NCBI RefSeq assembly: GCF_013426895.1
Contig: NZ_AP023175.1
Span: forward strand, 1,922,001 to 1,986,000
Source: Paraburkholderia largidicola
Lineage (GTDB): Bacteria > Pseudomonadota > Gammaproteobacteria > Burkholderiales > Burkholderiaceae
Reading direction: 5' to 3'
DNA length: 64,000 nt
This document shows positions 33,474 to 42,523 of this stretch, one piece after another (the first letter of the stretch is position 1; each line of letters begins with the position of its first letter). Both the position numbers and the translations under genes were made by a program. The notes beneath the pieces were generated by a model, which worked only from the letters and a program-made list of their open reading frames with translations, searched no databases and had not been told where the DNA came from.

Positions 33474-34886
33474 TTGAGCGATCAAGACCTGCTTGCGCGG
33501 CCGTCCGGCCCCGCATCCCCGTCCCCGCGCGTTTCAGCGCCGGCCCAATCTAAACCCTCGCAACACACGAATCGCAACACCGTCTCGCTCGACGATGTGC
33601 CGCTAAACGGCTTCCATATCAAGATCGCCGGGTTGACCTTCGGCGCGCACTTCACGGAAGGCTTCGCGCTCGGCACGATCGGCTACGCGCTCGCGTCGCT
33701 CAACAAGCAGATGCCGCTCGATGCGTTCTGGCAAGGCATGATCGGCAGCTCCGCGCTGATGGGGATTTTCGTCGGCAGCCTGGTGTTCGGCTGGCTGTCG
33801 GACCGCATGGGCCGCCAGCGCATTTTCCTGCTGAGCTTTTTGATCATCACGCTTGCGGCTTTCGCGCAGTTCTATGTGTCGTCGCCTGCGATGCTGTGCG
33901 CGCTACGCGTGCTGATTGGCTTCGGCATGGGCGGCGACTTCGCCGTCGGTCACGCGATACTCGCGGAGTTCTCGCCGCGCAAACATCGCGGCACGCTGCT
34001 CGGCTCGTTCAGCGTGATCTGGACGATCGGCTACGTGATCGCGAACGTGCTCGGCCTGTGTTATGCGGATGCGTCGCCCGATGCGTGGCGCTGGCTGCTC
34101 GCATCGGCGGGCGTGCCCGCGCTTGTGGTGCTGGTCATGCGCATCGGCACGCCGGAATCGCCGCGCTGGCTGCACGGCAAGGGACGCGTCGCGGAAGCGC
34201 AGGCCATCGTGCTGAAGTACTTCGGCGCGAACGTGACGATCGACGGCGCGCACGACGATCACGCGCACGGTGCGCAAGGCGGTTTTGCGCGTCTTTTCAA
34301 ACGCGACCTGATCCGCCGCACGATCTTCAATTGCGCGTTCTTCGTGTGCCTCGTGATTCCGTACTTCGCGATCTACACGTTCCTGCCGTCGATCCTCAAG
34401 GCGATTCATCTCGACAACGGCTCCGGCGCGGATTTCCTGCTCAACGGCTTTCTCGTGGTCGGCGCATTGCTCGGCATCTGGCTGACGATCGTGCTGTCGC
34501 GCCGCGCGTTCCTGATCGGCTCGTTCGCGGTGACGTGCCTGTCGCTGCTCGCGCTGAGCGTGCTGCCGGAATCGGCGGCGCTGTGGATGATCGTCGCGTT
34601 CGCCGTGTTCACGCTGACGATGTCCGCGTTCTCGAATCTGGTCGGCGTGTTTCCGCCCGAGTGCTTCCCGACGGAAGTGCGCGCCTGCGGCGTCGGACTC
34701 GCGATTGCGTGCAGCCGGCTGGGTTCCGCCGTCGGCACGTTCCTGCTGCCGCTCGGCATCGCGCAACTCGGCTTTCATTCGACGATGCTCGCGCTGTCCG
34801 GCGTGCTGCTGGTCGGCATGATTGTTTCGATTGCATGGGCGCCGGAGACGAAGCATCTGACGTTGAACCAGGCGAGCGGGGCGTAG
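33474..34886 (+). CDS. MFS transporter (metabolite:H+ symporter type)
   Basis: This 470-residue transporter has about 12 membrane helices after a polar N-terminal tail of about 45 residues. The MFS loop signature GWLSDRMGRQRIFLL follows helix 2, and GFGMGGDFAVGHAILAEFSPRKHRG is typical of the aromatic-acid and sugar symporter branch. The start is TTG 33474, with AAGGAG five bases upstream. It is the last gene of the fae run and is closed by a strong terminator; it may import the compound whose breakdown releases the aldehyde. Confidence 0.88.
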   Translation: MSDQDLLARPSGPASPSPRVSAPAQSKPSQHTNRNTVSLDDVPLNGFHIKIAGLTFGAHFTEGFALGTIGYALASLNKQMPLDAFWQGMIGSSALMGIFVGSLVFGWLSDRMGRQRIFLLSFLIITLAAFAQFYVSSPAMLCALRVLIGFGMGGDFAVGHAILAEFSPRKHRGTLLGSFSVIWTIGYVIANVLGLCYADASPDAWRWLLASAGVPALVVLVMRIGTPESPRWLHGKGRVAEAQAIVLKYFGANVTIDGAHDDHAHGAQGGFARLFKRDLIRRTIFNCAFFVCLVIPYFAIYTFLPSILKAIHLDNGSGADFLLNGFLVVGALLGIWLTIVLSRRAFLIGSFAVTCLSLLALSVLPESAALWMIVAFAVFTLTMSAFSNLVGVFPPECFPTEVRACGVGLAIACSRLGSAVGTFLLPLGIAQLGFHSTMLALSGVLLVGMIVSIAWAPETKHLTLNQASGA

Positions 34887-34920
34887 CGGCGCCAGCTTTC
34901 GGAACGCGTTCTTCGGTTGA

Positions 34921-34956
34921 AGCCCGAAGCGCCCACAAGGGCGCTTCGGGCTTTTT
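34921..34956 (+). terminator. Rho-independent terminator of the fae-AKR-ALDH-MFS run
   Basis: A perfect 14-bp stem (AGCCCGAAGCGCCC, 34921-34934, with 34939-34952), loop ACAA, then TTTT. Confidence 0.92.
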
Positions 34957-35335
34957 GCCATTCTGGGCGCTCTCTCCGATCCCCCTACAGAACCGAGTCT
35001 TAAAAAAATGGGATCATTGATTTTCGTCATTCAAGGCCGGTAGTTGGGAGTGTTACTTTCTGTCAACGCGTTCATCGACGCAAACGTTTGCCGTCAGATC
35101 AGTTTCCTGATCGCTTCGCATGCCCAACTAACGACATTACGCGCCTCATTCGTTCAGATCGTCCGTCGACTCACCATCGGGTCGCTTCCCACGACGCGGT
35201 ATTCGCTGGCATCGCAAGCGCGCATGCCTCGGAGGGCGTTTTCTGAACGTCCGTAGAAAGTGCGCCGACACGTTGGAAGCGGACAGGGAAGCGTCGGGAA
35301 GCATCTTTTTATCAGCAGTTACTTGGAGCATCAGC
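34957..35335. other. Promoter region of the fimbrial operon
   Basis: About 380 bases without a supportable gene. A 70-codon open frame (35044-35256) lacks a ribosome site. The region is moderately AT-rich at its start. I looked for an invertible element or homopolymer tract for phase variation and found none. Confidence 0.4.
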
Positions 35336-35896
35336 ATGCAAAAACGCGTATTGTCGATCGCCGCTATCGGTCTCATGGCATTCCTGTCGACGGCGGCCCA
35401 GGCGGCCGACGGCACGATCACCATCACGGGTTCCGTGTCGGACACCACCTGCTCGATCAATGGCAAGGCGAGCGGTTCGCCCGCCGACCTGGCCGTGACC
35501 TTGCCGACCGTGCAGGCTGGCTCGCTGACAACAGCCGGCGCGACGGCGGGCATGTCCAACCTCGGTGATATCCGCTTCTCGCTGAGCGGTTGTTCGGGCG
35601 CGGCGACGAAGGCGATCGCACGCTTTGAGAATGGCCCGACTGTGGATCAGAGCAGCGGAAATCTGACGAACCAGGCATCGGCTTCGCCCGCCCTCAACGT
35701 GCAGGTGCGTCTGCTCAATGCGAACACCCAACCGATCAACGTCCTGACGGGCGACAACAACAACTTCGCCACCAACGGCGCGACGATCACGGGCGGCTCG
35801 GCCACCCTGAACTATTTCGCGCAGTACTACGCAACGGGGAAAGCGCAGCCGGGTAACGTGAGCACGTCCGTTCAATACACGATGCAGTATCAGTAA
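35336..35896 (+). CDS. Major fimbrial subunit, type 1 chaperone-usher family
   Basis: This 186-residue pilin has a signal peptide (MQKRVLSIAAIGLMAF, cleavage near AQAAD). The mature protein shows the family layout: GTITITGSVSDTTCSI with the first cysteine, LSGCSG with the second, and the C-terminal donor-strand acceptor region ending YTMQYQ with the penultimate Tyr. Its N-terminal extension supplies the strand that completes the next subunit. It is the first and probably most expressed gene of the operon. GGAG precedes ATG 35336. Confidence 0.92.
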   Translation: MQKRVLSIAAIGLMAFLSTAAQAADGTITITGSVSDTTCSINGKASGSPADLAVTLPTVQAGSLTTAGATAGMSNLGDIRFSLSGCSGAATKAIARFENGPTVDQSSGNLTNQASASPALNVQVRLLNANTQPINVLTGDNNNFATNGATITGGSATLNYFAQYYATGKAQPGNVSTSVQYTMQYQ

Positions 35897-35965
35897 GCCT
35901 TGTTTGTCGGGGCGCGCGCTTGCATGCGTGCCCCGATCTCATGAATTGAGCGGAGCACGCGTGAC

Positions 35966-36715
35966 ATGTTGATGGTACGGAGACTGATCTGCCGATGGCC
36001 GACTGTTCTGCTCGCGGGCGTCATGGCCGCGAGCGCCGCGCAAGCCAGCGTGACGATTGGTGGCACGCGTGTTGTCTATCCGCTCGACCAGCGGGAAGTG
36101 ACGGTCAAGCTGACCAACGACAGCAACAACCCGTCGCTCGTTCAGGTCTGGCTCGACAGCGGAGACGCCAATGCGAAGCCCGACGAAAGCAGGGCGCCGT
36201 TCGTGATCACACCGCCGATCTTCCGCATGAACCCGGGCCGGTCGCAGACCTTGCGCGTCATCTACAGCGGCGATGCGCTGCCGCAGGACCGGGAATCGGT
36301 CTACTGGCTCAACGTGCTCGACATTCCGCCGAAAGCTGCGCCGAAACCGGATGTCAACACGTTGCAACTCGCCTATCGCACGCGGATCAAGCTGTTCGTG
36401 CGTCCGCCGAAACTGCCGGGCACGCCCGAGGACGCGCCGCGCCAGATCGAATGGAAAGTCGTGCCGGCCGACGAAGGTAACGGACAGGCGCTCGCGCTGT
36501 CGAATCCGACCGCCTACCACGTGTCGTTCAGCAAGATCACGGTGACGGCAAACGGCCATCGCTACGAGAACGATATGGGCGGCATGGTTGAGCCCCACGG
36601 CAAGCAGACTTTCGCGATCCCACAGATGGAAGGCGTGCGAGCGGGCCAGATTCACTACATCGCCATTAACGACTATGGCGGTGCGATCGAGGGCGACGCC
36701 GCCATCGGTCCTTGA
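35966..36715 (+). CDS. Periplasmic fimbrial chaperone (PapD/FimC type)
   Basis: This 249-residue chaperone has a signal peptide (cleavage near AQASV) and two Ig-like domains. VVYPLDQREVTVKLTN and the strand PIFRMNPGRSQTLRVIY are characteristic, with the subunit-binding Arg and Lys in TRVVYP and YRTRIKLFVRP. YWLNVLDIPP is the usual signature. It caps pilin subunits in the periplasm and hands them to the usher. Two adjacent in-frame ATGs (35966 and 35972) are equally possible. Confidence 0.93.
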   Translation: MLMVRRLICRWPTVLLAGVMAASAAQASVTIGGTRVVYPLDQREVTVKLTNDSNNPSLVQVWLDSGDANAKPDESRAPFVITPPIFRMNPGRSQTLRVIYSGDALPQDRESVYWLNVLDIPPKAAPKPDVNTLQLAYRTRIKLFVRPPKLPGTPEDAPRQIEWKVVPADEGNGQALALSNPTAYHVSFSKITVTANGHRYENDMGGMVEPHGKQTFAIPQMEGVRAGQIHYIAINDYGGAIEGDAAIGP

Positions 36716-36873
36716 GCGGTCTGCATTAGCTTTCTCCGCGGCCGTGTACCGGCCGCGGTCTGTTTCCGATGTCACCAGACGTGAGGACGTGCGCCGATGC
36801 GCACGGCGGATCGTTGCGCGTGTACGTCGCGTAATTTCAGCGATGGAGTTGTCGGCCGGACGGGGAAGCCGTC

Positions 36874-39582
36874 GTGCAGGACTTCGCTTTCGTCAATCTG
36901 CCATCTATGCCGCGAGCTTTGTGCAAGCAACGATTTCCCGACATGACATGCTCTCGACATCCTGAATCGCCGGTTCGTGCTGGCATGATGGCCGGGCCGT
37001 GGACGCTGCGCCCCGCCGCCGCGCTCGTGCCGCCCGTTTTTGCGATCATCGCCGGGCTATATGCCGATAACGCAGTGGCCGATTCGACAGATGCCGTCGA
37101 GTTCGACTCCACGTTTCTTCAATCCGGCTCGAAGGTCGATGTCTCGCGCTTTTCGCGCGGCAATGTGATAGCACCGGGCGACTACTACGTCGACGTCTGG
37201 GTCAACGACGTGCGCATGGCGCGTGACAGTGTGCGCTTCGTTGCGACGGGCGAAGAGCAGAGTGCACGAGCGTGCGTGACGCGCAGGATGCTGGAAAAGT
37301 GGGGCGTCGATTTCTCGCGCGTCGTTGGGACTAAAGACAGCGTGACGCCGCCGGATGCGAACGAATGCGTCGACGTCAGCGCTGTCGTGCCGCAAGCCAC
37401 GGTCGATTTCGACTTCGCGGAACAAAGACTGACGATCACGGTTCCGCAGAAGTACATGCGCAGCAATGCGCGCGGCTATGTGCCGCCGGAACTCTGGGAG
37501 AACGGCGTGAATGCCGGCTTCCTCAGCTACAACGCGAACGTCTATCAGTCGAGCAACAATGGCACGCGCGCGACGCAGGGTTATCTCGGACTGAATGTGG
37601 GCGTGAACGTGGGTGGCTGGCATTTCCGGCATCAGTCGTCTGTGACGGCGATGACGGGGCAAAAGACCCAGTTCGACGACATTGCGACTTACCTTCAGCA
37701 CGACGTGACGAAGCTGCGCTCGCAGGTCGTGGTGGGCGAAGCCTATACCACGGGCGACGTGTTCGACAGCGTCGCGTTTCGCGGCGCGCAGATCGCTACC
37801 GACGATCGCATGCTGCCGGAATCGCTGCGCGGTTATGCACCTGTCGTGCGCGGCACGGCCGAATCGAATGCGCGCGTCAACATCAGCCAGAACGGCCAGA
37901 CGATCTACGAAACGGTGGTGCCACCCGGGCCGTTCGAGATCAGGGATCTCTATCCGACAGGCTACGGCGGCAATCTCAACGTGACCGTAACGGAAGCCGA
38001 CGGCCGCCAGAAGTATTTCACGGTGCCGTATGCGTCGGTCGCGCAATTGCTGCGGCCGGGCAGCACGCGTTTCGCCTTCACGATGGGCCAGCTCCGCGAT
38101 GATTCCCTGCAGACCAAGCCCGTCTTCGCGCAACTGACCGTGCAGCGCGGCCTGACGAATTTCGTCACGCTCTATGGCGGCGGCATTGCTGCAGACGGCT
38201 ATCTGGCCGCCAATTTCGGCGTGGCGCTGAACACGCCTGTGGGCGCCGTCGCGAGCGACATCACGTTGGCGCACACGCTGGTGCCGGGGCAAGGGTCGCT
38301 GCAAGGCAGCAGCCTGCATATCAGCTACAGCAAGTTCGTCGATGCGACGGACACCAACCTTGCGCTGGGCGCTTACCGTTACTCGAGTTCGGGTTATCTC
38401 AATCTCACGGATGCCGCGCGGTTGCGAGACTACGTCGGACATGGATCGGTGGGCAATCCCGCCGACCGTACGCGCGGCCAGTTTCAGCTGACCATCAGCC
38501 AGACCCTTGCGAAATACGGCTCGGTATTCCTCAACGTCACGGCGCAGGACTACTGGAATCGCGGCGGGCGCGACCTCTTCTATCAGACGGGTTATTCGAA
38601 CAGCTATCGATTCGGCACGTACAGCGTGACGCTGGGGCGCACCCAGAACGCGTACGGTACGGCGTCGAACGAAATCATGCTGACCACGACGATTCCGCTC
38701 GGCCGTTCACGACACGTACCGATGCTGTCGACGACCTACAACCGCAGCCACGACACGTCCAGCCTGCAGGCGAGCCTGAGCGGCACGGCCGGCGGCGACA
38801 ACCAGTACTCGTACAACGTCTACGGCACGGTGAACGACGCGCCGGCGACGGGCACCAGCGGGAACGGCGGCGCGAGCGGCACATATCGCGGACCGTACGC
38901 GCAGTTGACGGCATCGGCGAGCGGCGGCGCGCATACGTCGCAGGTGTCGGCGGGCGCGAGCGGTTCGATCGTCGCGCATCGCGGCGGCATCACATTCTCG
39001 CAGACGGTGGGCGAGACGTTCGGCATCGTCGAGGCGAAGGGCGCACGAGGCGCGAGCGTGCCGGGTGCGACGGGCGCGAAGATCGACGGTGACGGCTTCG
39101 CCATCGTGCCTTACCTCACCCCGTATGCGATGAACACGGTGGATATCGATCCGAAGGGCGCGTCGATGGATGTCGAGTTCGAGTCGACATCGGAGAGCGC
39201 GGCGCCGCGTCTTGGATCGGTCGTGCTGTTCCAGTACAAGACCGACACCGGCCGCGCCGTGTTGATTCGCGCACCGCGCGCGGGCGGCAAGGCGCTGCCG
39301 TTCGGCGCGGAGGTGCGTGACGGGAAAGGCCAGAGCGTGGGTGTCGTGGGGCAGGACAGCCGCATCTTCGCGCGCGATCTGTATGAGAAGGGAACGCTGA
39401 CGGTGAAGTGGGGCATCAAGACCGGCCAGCAATGCAGCATCGATTACACGCTGCCGCCGCGCAAGGAAAGCGGCAAGGCGGAAATCGGCTATGCGTCGCT
39501 CGAGGCGCATTGCCTGCCTGTCGGGCCGGCGGAAAAAGCACCTTCCAGCACGGAAATTCACCTTGAAGGAGTGACGAAATGA
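36874..39582 (+). CDS. Outer-membrane fimbrial usher (FimD/PapC type)
   Basis: This protein of about 900 residues forms the pore that secretes and assembles the fimbria. It has an N-terminal chaperone-binding domain (VEFDSTFLQSGSKVDVSRF), the beta-barrel and plug (SLRGYAPVVRGTAESNARVNI, then VPPGPFEIRDLYPTGYGG) and C-terminal domains (FGAEVRDGKGQSVGVVGQ). The start is uncertain. GTG 36874 has GGGGA upstream and gives a long leader; in-frame ATGs at 36907, 36943 and 36985 lack ribosome sites. The stop overlaps the adhesin start by four bases. Confidence 0.93.
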   Translation: MQDFAFVNLPSMPRALCKQRFPDMTCSRHPESPVRAGMMAGPWTLRPAAALVPPVFAIIAGLYADNAVADSTDAVEFDSTFLQSGSKVDVSRFSRGNVIAPGDYYVDVWVNDVRMARDSVRFVATGEEQSARACVTRRMLEKWGVDFSRVVGTKDSVTPPDANECVDVSAVVPQATVDFDFAEQRLTITVPQKYMRSNARGYVPPELWENGVNAGFLSYNANVYQSSNNGTRATQGYLGLNVGVNVGGWHFRHQSSVTAMTGQKTQFDDIATYLQHDVTKLRSQVVVGEAYTTGDVFDSVAFRGAQIATDDRMLPESLRGYAPVVRGTAESNARVNISQNGQTIYETVVPPGPFEIRDLYPTGYGGNLNVTVTEADGRQKYFTVPYASVAQLLRPGSTRFAFTMGQLRDDSLQTKPVFAQLTVQRGLTNFVTLYGGGIAADGYLAANFGVALNTPVGAVASDITLAHTLVPGQGSLQGSSLHISYSKFVDATDTNLALGAYRYSSSGYLNLTDAARLRDYVGHGSVGNPADRTRGQFQLTISQTLAKYGSVFLNVTAQDYWNRGGRDLFYQTGYSNSYRFGTYSVTLGRTQNAYGTASNEIMLTTTIPLGRSRHVPMLSTTYNRSHDTSSLQASLSGTAGGDNQYSYNVYGTVNDAPATGTSGNGGASGTYRGPYAQLTASASGGAHTSQVSAGASGSIVAHRGGITFSQTVGETFGIVEAKGARGASVPGATGAKIDGDGFAIVPYLTPYAMNTVDIDPKGASMDVEFESTSESAAPRLGSVVLFQYKTDTGRAVLIRAPRAGGKALPFGAEVRDGKGQSVGVVGQDSRIFARDLYEKGTLTVKWGIKTGQQCSIDYTLPPRKESGKAEIGYASLEAHCLPVGPAEKAPSSTEIHLEGVTK

Positions 39583-40637
39583 AGCTGACAGATGCCTGTG
39601 CGGGCGTCGCCCGGCGGTTCATGAGGCTGGCTCGACTCGTGGCGCTGATGTGTCTGTTGCTGGCCGCTCCCGCGGCTCATGCGCAGATCAATTGCAATCA
39701 AAGCGTCTTTAGCAACTATTCGCCCGCCGTCGGCACAAACGTGTTCGGCCGCGACGCACCGGTGGGTAGTACGACGCAGACCTACACCAACAGCATCAGA
39801 TTCCATTGCCAACAGGACCCATGCTGCGACCGCGATATCTTTCTCACGTTCAAGGCTGCGCCGAACACGGAAGTGCCGGGCTATCCGGACGTCTATCCGA
39901 CCAATGTCGCCGGCGTGGGTGTGCGGTTCACGATATCGAACGGTCCTGGCACATCTTGCAGGCAACTGCCGCTGACCATACCGGACGGGTACAACAAGAT
40001 AACGTGCCACCAGCCCCCAGGTGCGCACGAGCCAGGCATGGACTACAACATCGACGTCGGTGCCCAGTTCGTCAAGACGGGTCCGATCGGCGCGGCCGAC
40101 TTGCTGACCATGCCATCCGTGTCGATGACGCTGAACGTCAATGACGATCCCCGAAACTGGGCGTGGGGCAATGTGTTTTCCGGCTCGGCCAGCGGTGGGT
40201 TCACCATCGGAGCATGTTCGGTGAACCGACCGGCGGTCCAGGTGACGATGCCGGCTGCGTGGATCAAGGATCTGTCAGAGATAGGTGCGACCACAGGCGC
40301 TACGCCGTTCGTCCTTTCACTCTATTGCGACGCGGGTGTGCGTGTGGCCATGACGCTGACGGACGCGGTGGACCCGGCGAACCGCACCAGCACGTTGACC
40401 CTGACACCGGATTCGACGGCGCGTGGCGTCGGCTACCAGATTTCTCACGACGACGTGCTGGTGTACTACGGACCGGCTTCCGCGCAAGCCTATGTCGCCA
40501 ACCAGTTTTTTGTCTCGACGACGCTGACAACGGGCGGTCCGCTCTTACTGCCGTTTTCGGCGCGCTACGTGCGGACGGGAAGAATCGATGGCGGATCTGC
40601 CGACGCCTTGGCTACGTTCACGATGTCGTACCAATGA
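39579..40637 (+). CDS. Two-domain fimbrial tip adhesin
   Basis: This 352-residue secreted protein has a signal peptide (cleavage near AHAQI) and a Cys-rich N-terminal domain (HCQQDPCCDRDIFLTF) followed by a pilin-like domain from about residue 205 (GACSVNRPAVQV, ending FTMSYQ). That layout is the standard tip adhesin: a receptor-binding domain joined to a pilin domain for docking. The N-terminal domain is not one I recognise, so the receptor is unknown. The ATG overlaps the usher stop (ATGA). Confidence 0.87.
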   Translation: MKLTDACAGVARRFMRLARLVALMCLLLAAPAAHAQINCNQSVFSNYSPAVGTNVFGRDAPVGSTTQTYTNSIRFHCQQDPCCDRDIFLTFKAAPNTEVPGYPDVYPTNVAGVGVRFTISNGPGTSCRQLPLTIPDGYNKITCHQPPGAHEPGMDYNIDVGAQFVKTGPIGAADLLTMPSVSMTLNVNDDPRNWAWGNVFSGSASGGFTIGACSVNRPAVQVTMPAAWIKDLSEIGATTGATPFVLSLYCDAGVRVAMTLTDAVDPANRTSTLTLTPDSTARGVGYQISHDDVLVYYGPASAQAYVANQFFVSTTLTTGGPLLLPFSARYVRTGRIDGGSADALATFTMSYQ

Positions 40638-40749
40638 CTGCGGCGATTGAAAAGACGATCCAGACAGAAAGAGAACCCCCGCACGCGACACCGGCTAAAA
40701 TAATGGGTTACCCCGGTACGTGTATCATCGCCGCTTCGCATCGATTCCC

Positions 40750-40769
40750 GCGGGCGGATGCACGCCCGC
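40750..40769. repeat. Hairpin in the prfC leader region
   Basis: GCGGGCG and CGCCCGC form a 7-bp stem with a 6-base loop, 63 bases before the prfC start. There is no T-run, so it is probably a leader structure or the weak end of the fimbrial transcript. Confidence 0.3.
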
Positions 40770-40831
40770 CGCCGCACCGGTTGCCGTACCGCCGCCCGCC
40801 AGAAGGGCGTGCGCCATGACCCTAATTGCCC

Positions 40832-42433
40832 ATGTCAGTCTCCGAACTCAAACGCCGCCGCACGTTCGCGGTCATTTCCCACCCGGACGCGGGTAAAACC
40901 ACGCTCACGGAAAAGCTGCTGCTGTTCTCGGGCGCGATCCAGATCGCGGGCACCGTGAAGGGCCGCAAGAGCAACCGCTACGCGACGTCCGACTGGATGG
41001 AGATCGAAAAGCAGCGCGGCATTTCCGTCGCGAGCTCGGTGATGCAGTTCGAGTACGGCGAGTGCGTGATCAACCTGCTCGACACGCCGGGCCACGAGGA
41101 CTTCTCGGAAGACACGTACCGCGTGCTGACTGCCGTCGATGCCGCCGTGATGGTGATCGACGGTGCGAACGGCGTGGAAGCGCAGACGCTCAAGCTGCTC
41201 GAAGTGTGCCGCAGCCGCAAGACGCCGATCGTCACGTTCATCAACAAGCTCGACCGCGAAGTGCGCGAGCCGCTCGATCTGCTCGACGAAATCGAACAGC
41301 ATCTGGGCGTGTCGGCTGTGCCGTTCACCTGGCCGATCGGCATGGGCAAGGAATTTCAGGGCGTCTACGACATCCAGAACGATCAGGTGCGGGTGTTCCG
41401 CGCGGGTCAGGACACGCTCGGAGGCGAAGTCGAAACGATCCAGGCGCTGGGCGACGAAGAAGGCGAGCGCCGCTTCGGCCACGCGTGGGTGCGCGCGAAG
41501 GAAGAGATCGACCTGATCACGGGCGCGACGCCGACTTTCGATCGCGACGAATTCCTCGCGGGTCAGCAGTCGCCCGTGCTGTTCGGCTCGGCGATCAACA
41601 ACTTCGGCGTGAAGGAAATTCTCGACGCGCTGGTCGATCTGGCGCCGCCGCCGTCCGCGCGCCTCACCGTGCAGCGCCCGGTGCTGCCGGAAGAGCCGAA
41701 ATTCACGGGTGTCGTGTTCAAGGTGCAGGCGAACATGGACCTGGCGCACCGTGACCGCGTCGCGTTCATCCGCGTGTGCTCGGGGCGCTTCGAGCGCGGC
41801 ATGGCGCTGAAGGTCACGCGCAACAACAAGACATTCCGCGCGAACAACGTGGTGACGTTCCTGTCGCAGCGCCGCGAGACGGTCAGCGAAGCGTACGCGG
41901 GCGACATCATCGGTATTCCGAATCACGGCACGCTGAGTCTCGGCGATACCCTGACAGAAGGCGAACTGCTGCAGTTCGTCGGCTTGCCGTTCTTCGCGCC
42001 GGAAATTTTCCAGACTGTCGAAGTGGTCGATCCGATGCGCTCCAAGCAGCTTGGCGAAGCGCTGAAGCAGCTCGGCGAAGAGGGCGCGATCCAGGTGTTC
42101 AAGCCGGTCGTGGGCGGGTTGATGATTCTGGGCGCGGTCGGACAACTGCAGTTCGAAGTGGTGTCGCACCGTCTGTCGACGGAATACAAGGTCGATGTGC
42201 GGATGGCCCCGGCGCGCTACCGGATGTCGCGCTGGGTGACCTGCGACGATGCGGCCGAATTGCGCCGCTTCTGCGATTCCTACGCGCAGCGCATTGCCTA
42301 CGACGCCGCCGACGCGCCCACGTATCTGGCGTCACACGTCTCCGAGATCGAAGTCGCGCAGAAGGCGTGGCCGAAGATCGTCTTCAACGAATTGCGCGAG
42401 CACTCGGGCGCGCCGTTCCGCAAGGCGATGTAA
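40832..42433 (+). CDS. prfC: Peptide chain release factor 3
   Basis: This 533-residue translational GTPase recycles release factors RF1 and RF2 after peptide release. The G1 motif HPDAGKTT, G3 DTPGHEDFSEDTYR and G4 NKLDREVREP are all intact. The insert QRGISVASSVMQF is the RF3 form of switch I. Length and C-terminus are normal. ATG 40832 is chosen; the nearest upstream start would add only two residues. It is followed by a strong terminator. Confidence 0.97.
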   Translation: MSVSELKRRRTFAVISHPDAGKTTLTEKLLLFSGAIQIAGTVKGRKSNRYATSDWMEIEKQRGISVASSVMQFEYGECVINLLDTPGHEDFSEDTYRVLTAVDAAVMVIDGANGVEAQTLKLLEVCRSRKTPIVTFINKLDREVREPLDLLDEIEQHLGVSAVPFTWPIGMGKEFQGVYDIQNDQVRVFRAGQDTLGGEVETIQALGDEEGERRFGHAWVRAKEEIDLITGATPTFDRDEFLAGQQSPVLFGSAINNFGVKEILDALVDLAPPPSARLTVQRPVLPEEPKFTGVVFKVQANMDLAHRDRVAFIRVCSGRFERGMALKVTRNNKTFRANNVVTFLSQRRETVSEAYAGDIIGIPNHGTLSLGDTLTEGELLQFVGLPFFAPEIFQTVEVVDPMRSKQLGEALKQLGEEGAIQVFKPVVGGLMILGAVGQLQFEVVSHRLSTEYKVDVRMAPARYRMSRWVTCDDAAELRRFCDSYAQRIAYDAADAPTYLASHVSEIEVAQKAWPKIVFNELREHSGAPFRKAM

Positions 42434-42460
42434 GCGCCTGCCGTCCCGCACCGTGAAACG

Positions 42461-42493
42461 AAAAGGCCGTGTTCCGACGAACACGGCCTTTTT
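42461..42493. terminator. Bidirectional terminator between prfC and the LysR gene
   Basis: AAAAGGCCGTGTT (42461-42473) pairs perfectly with 42480-42492 around a 6-base loop. T-runs appear in both reading directions. It lies between convergent genes. Confidence 0.9.
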
Positions 42494-42523
42494 GCTTTGA
42501 GGCCATAGGCGAATAGCAAGCCT

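Noticed and set aside
34957-35335. Phase-variation switch upstream of the fimbrial operon
   Set aside because: I looked for inverted repeats, homopolymer tracts and GATC clusters of the kind used by fim or pap and found none.
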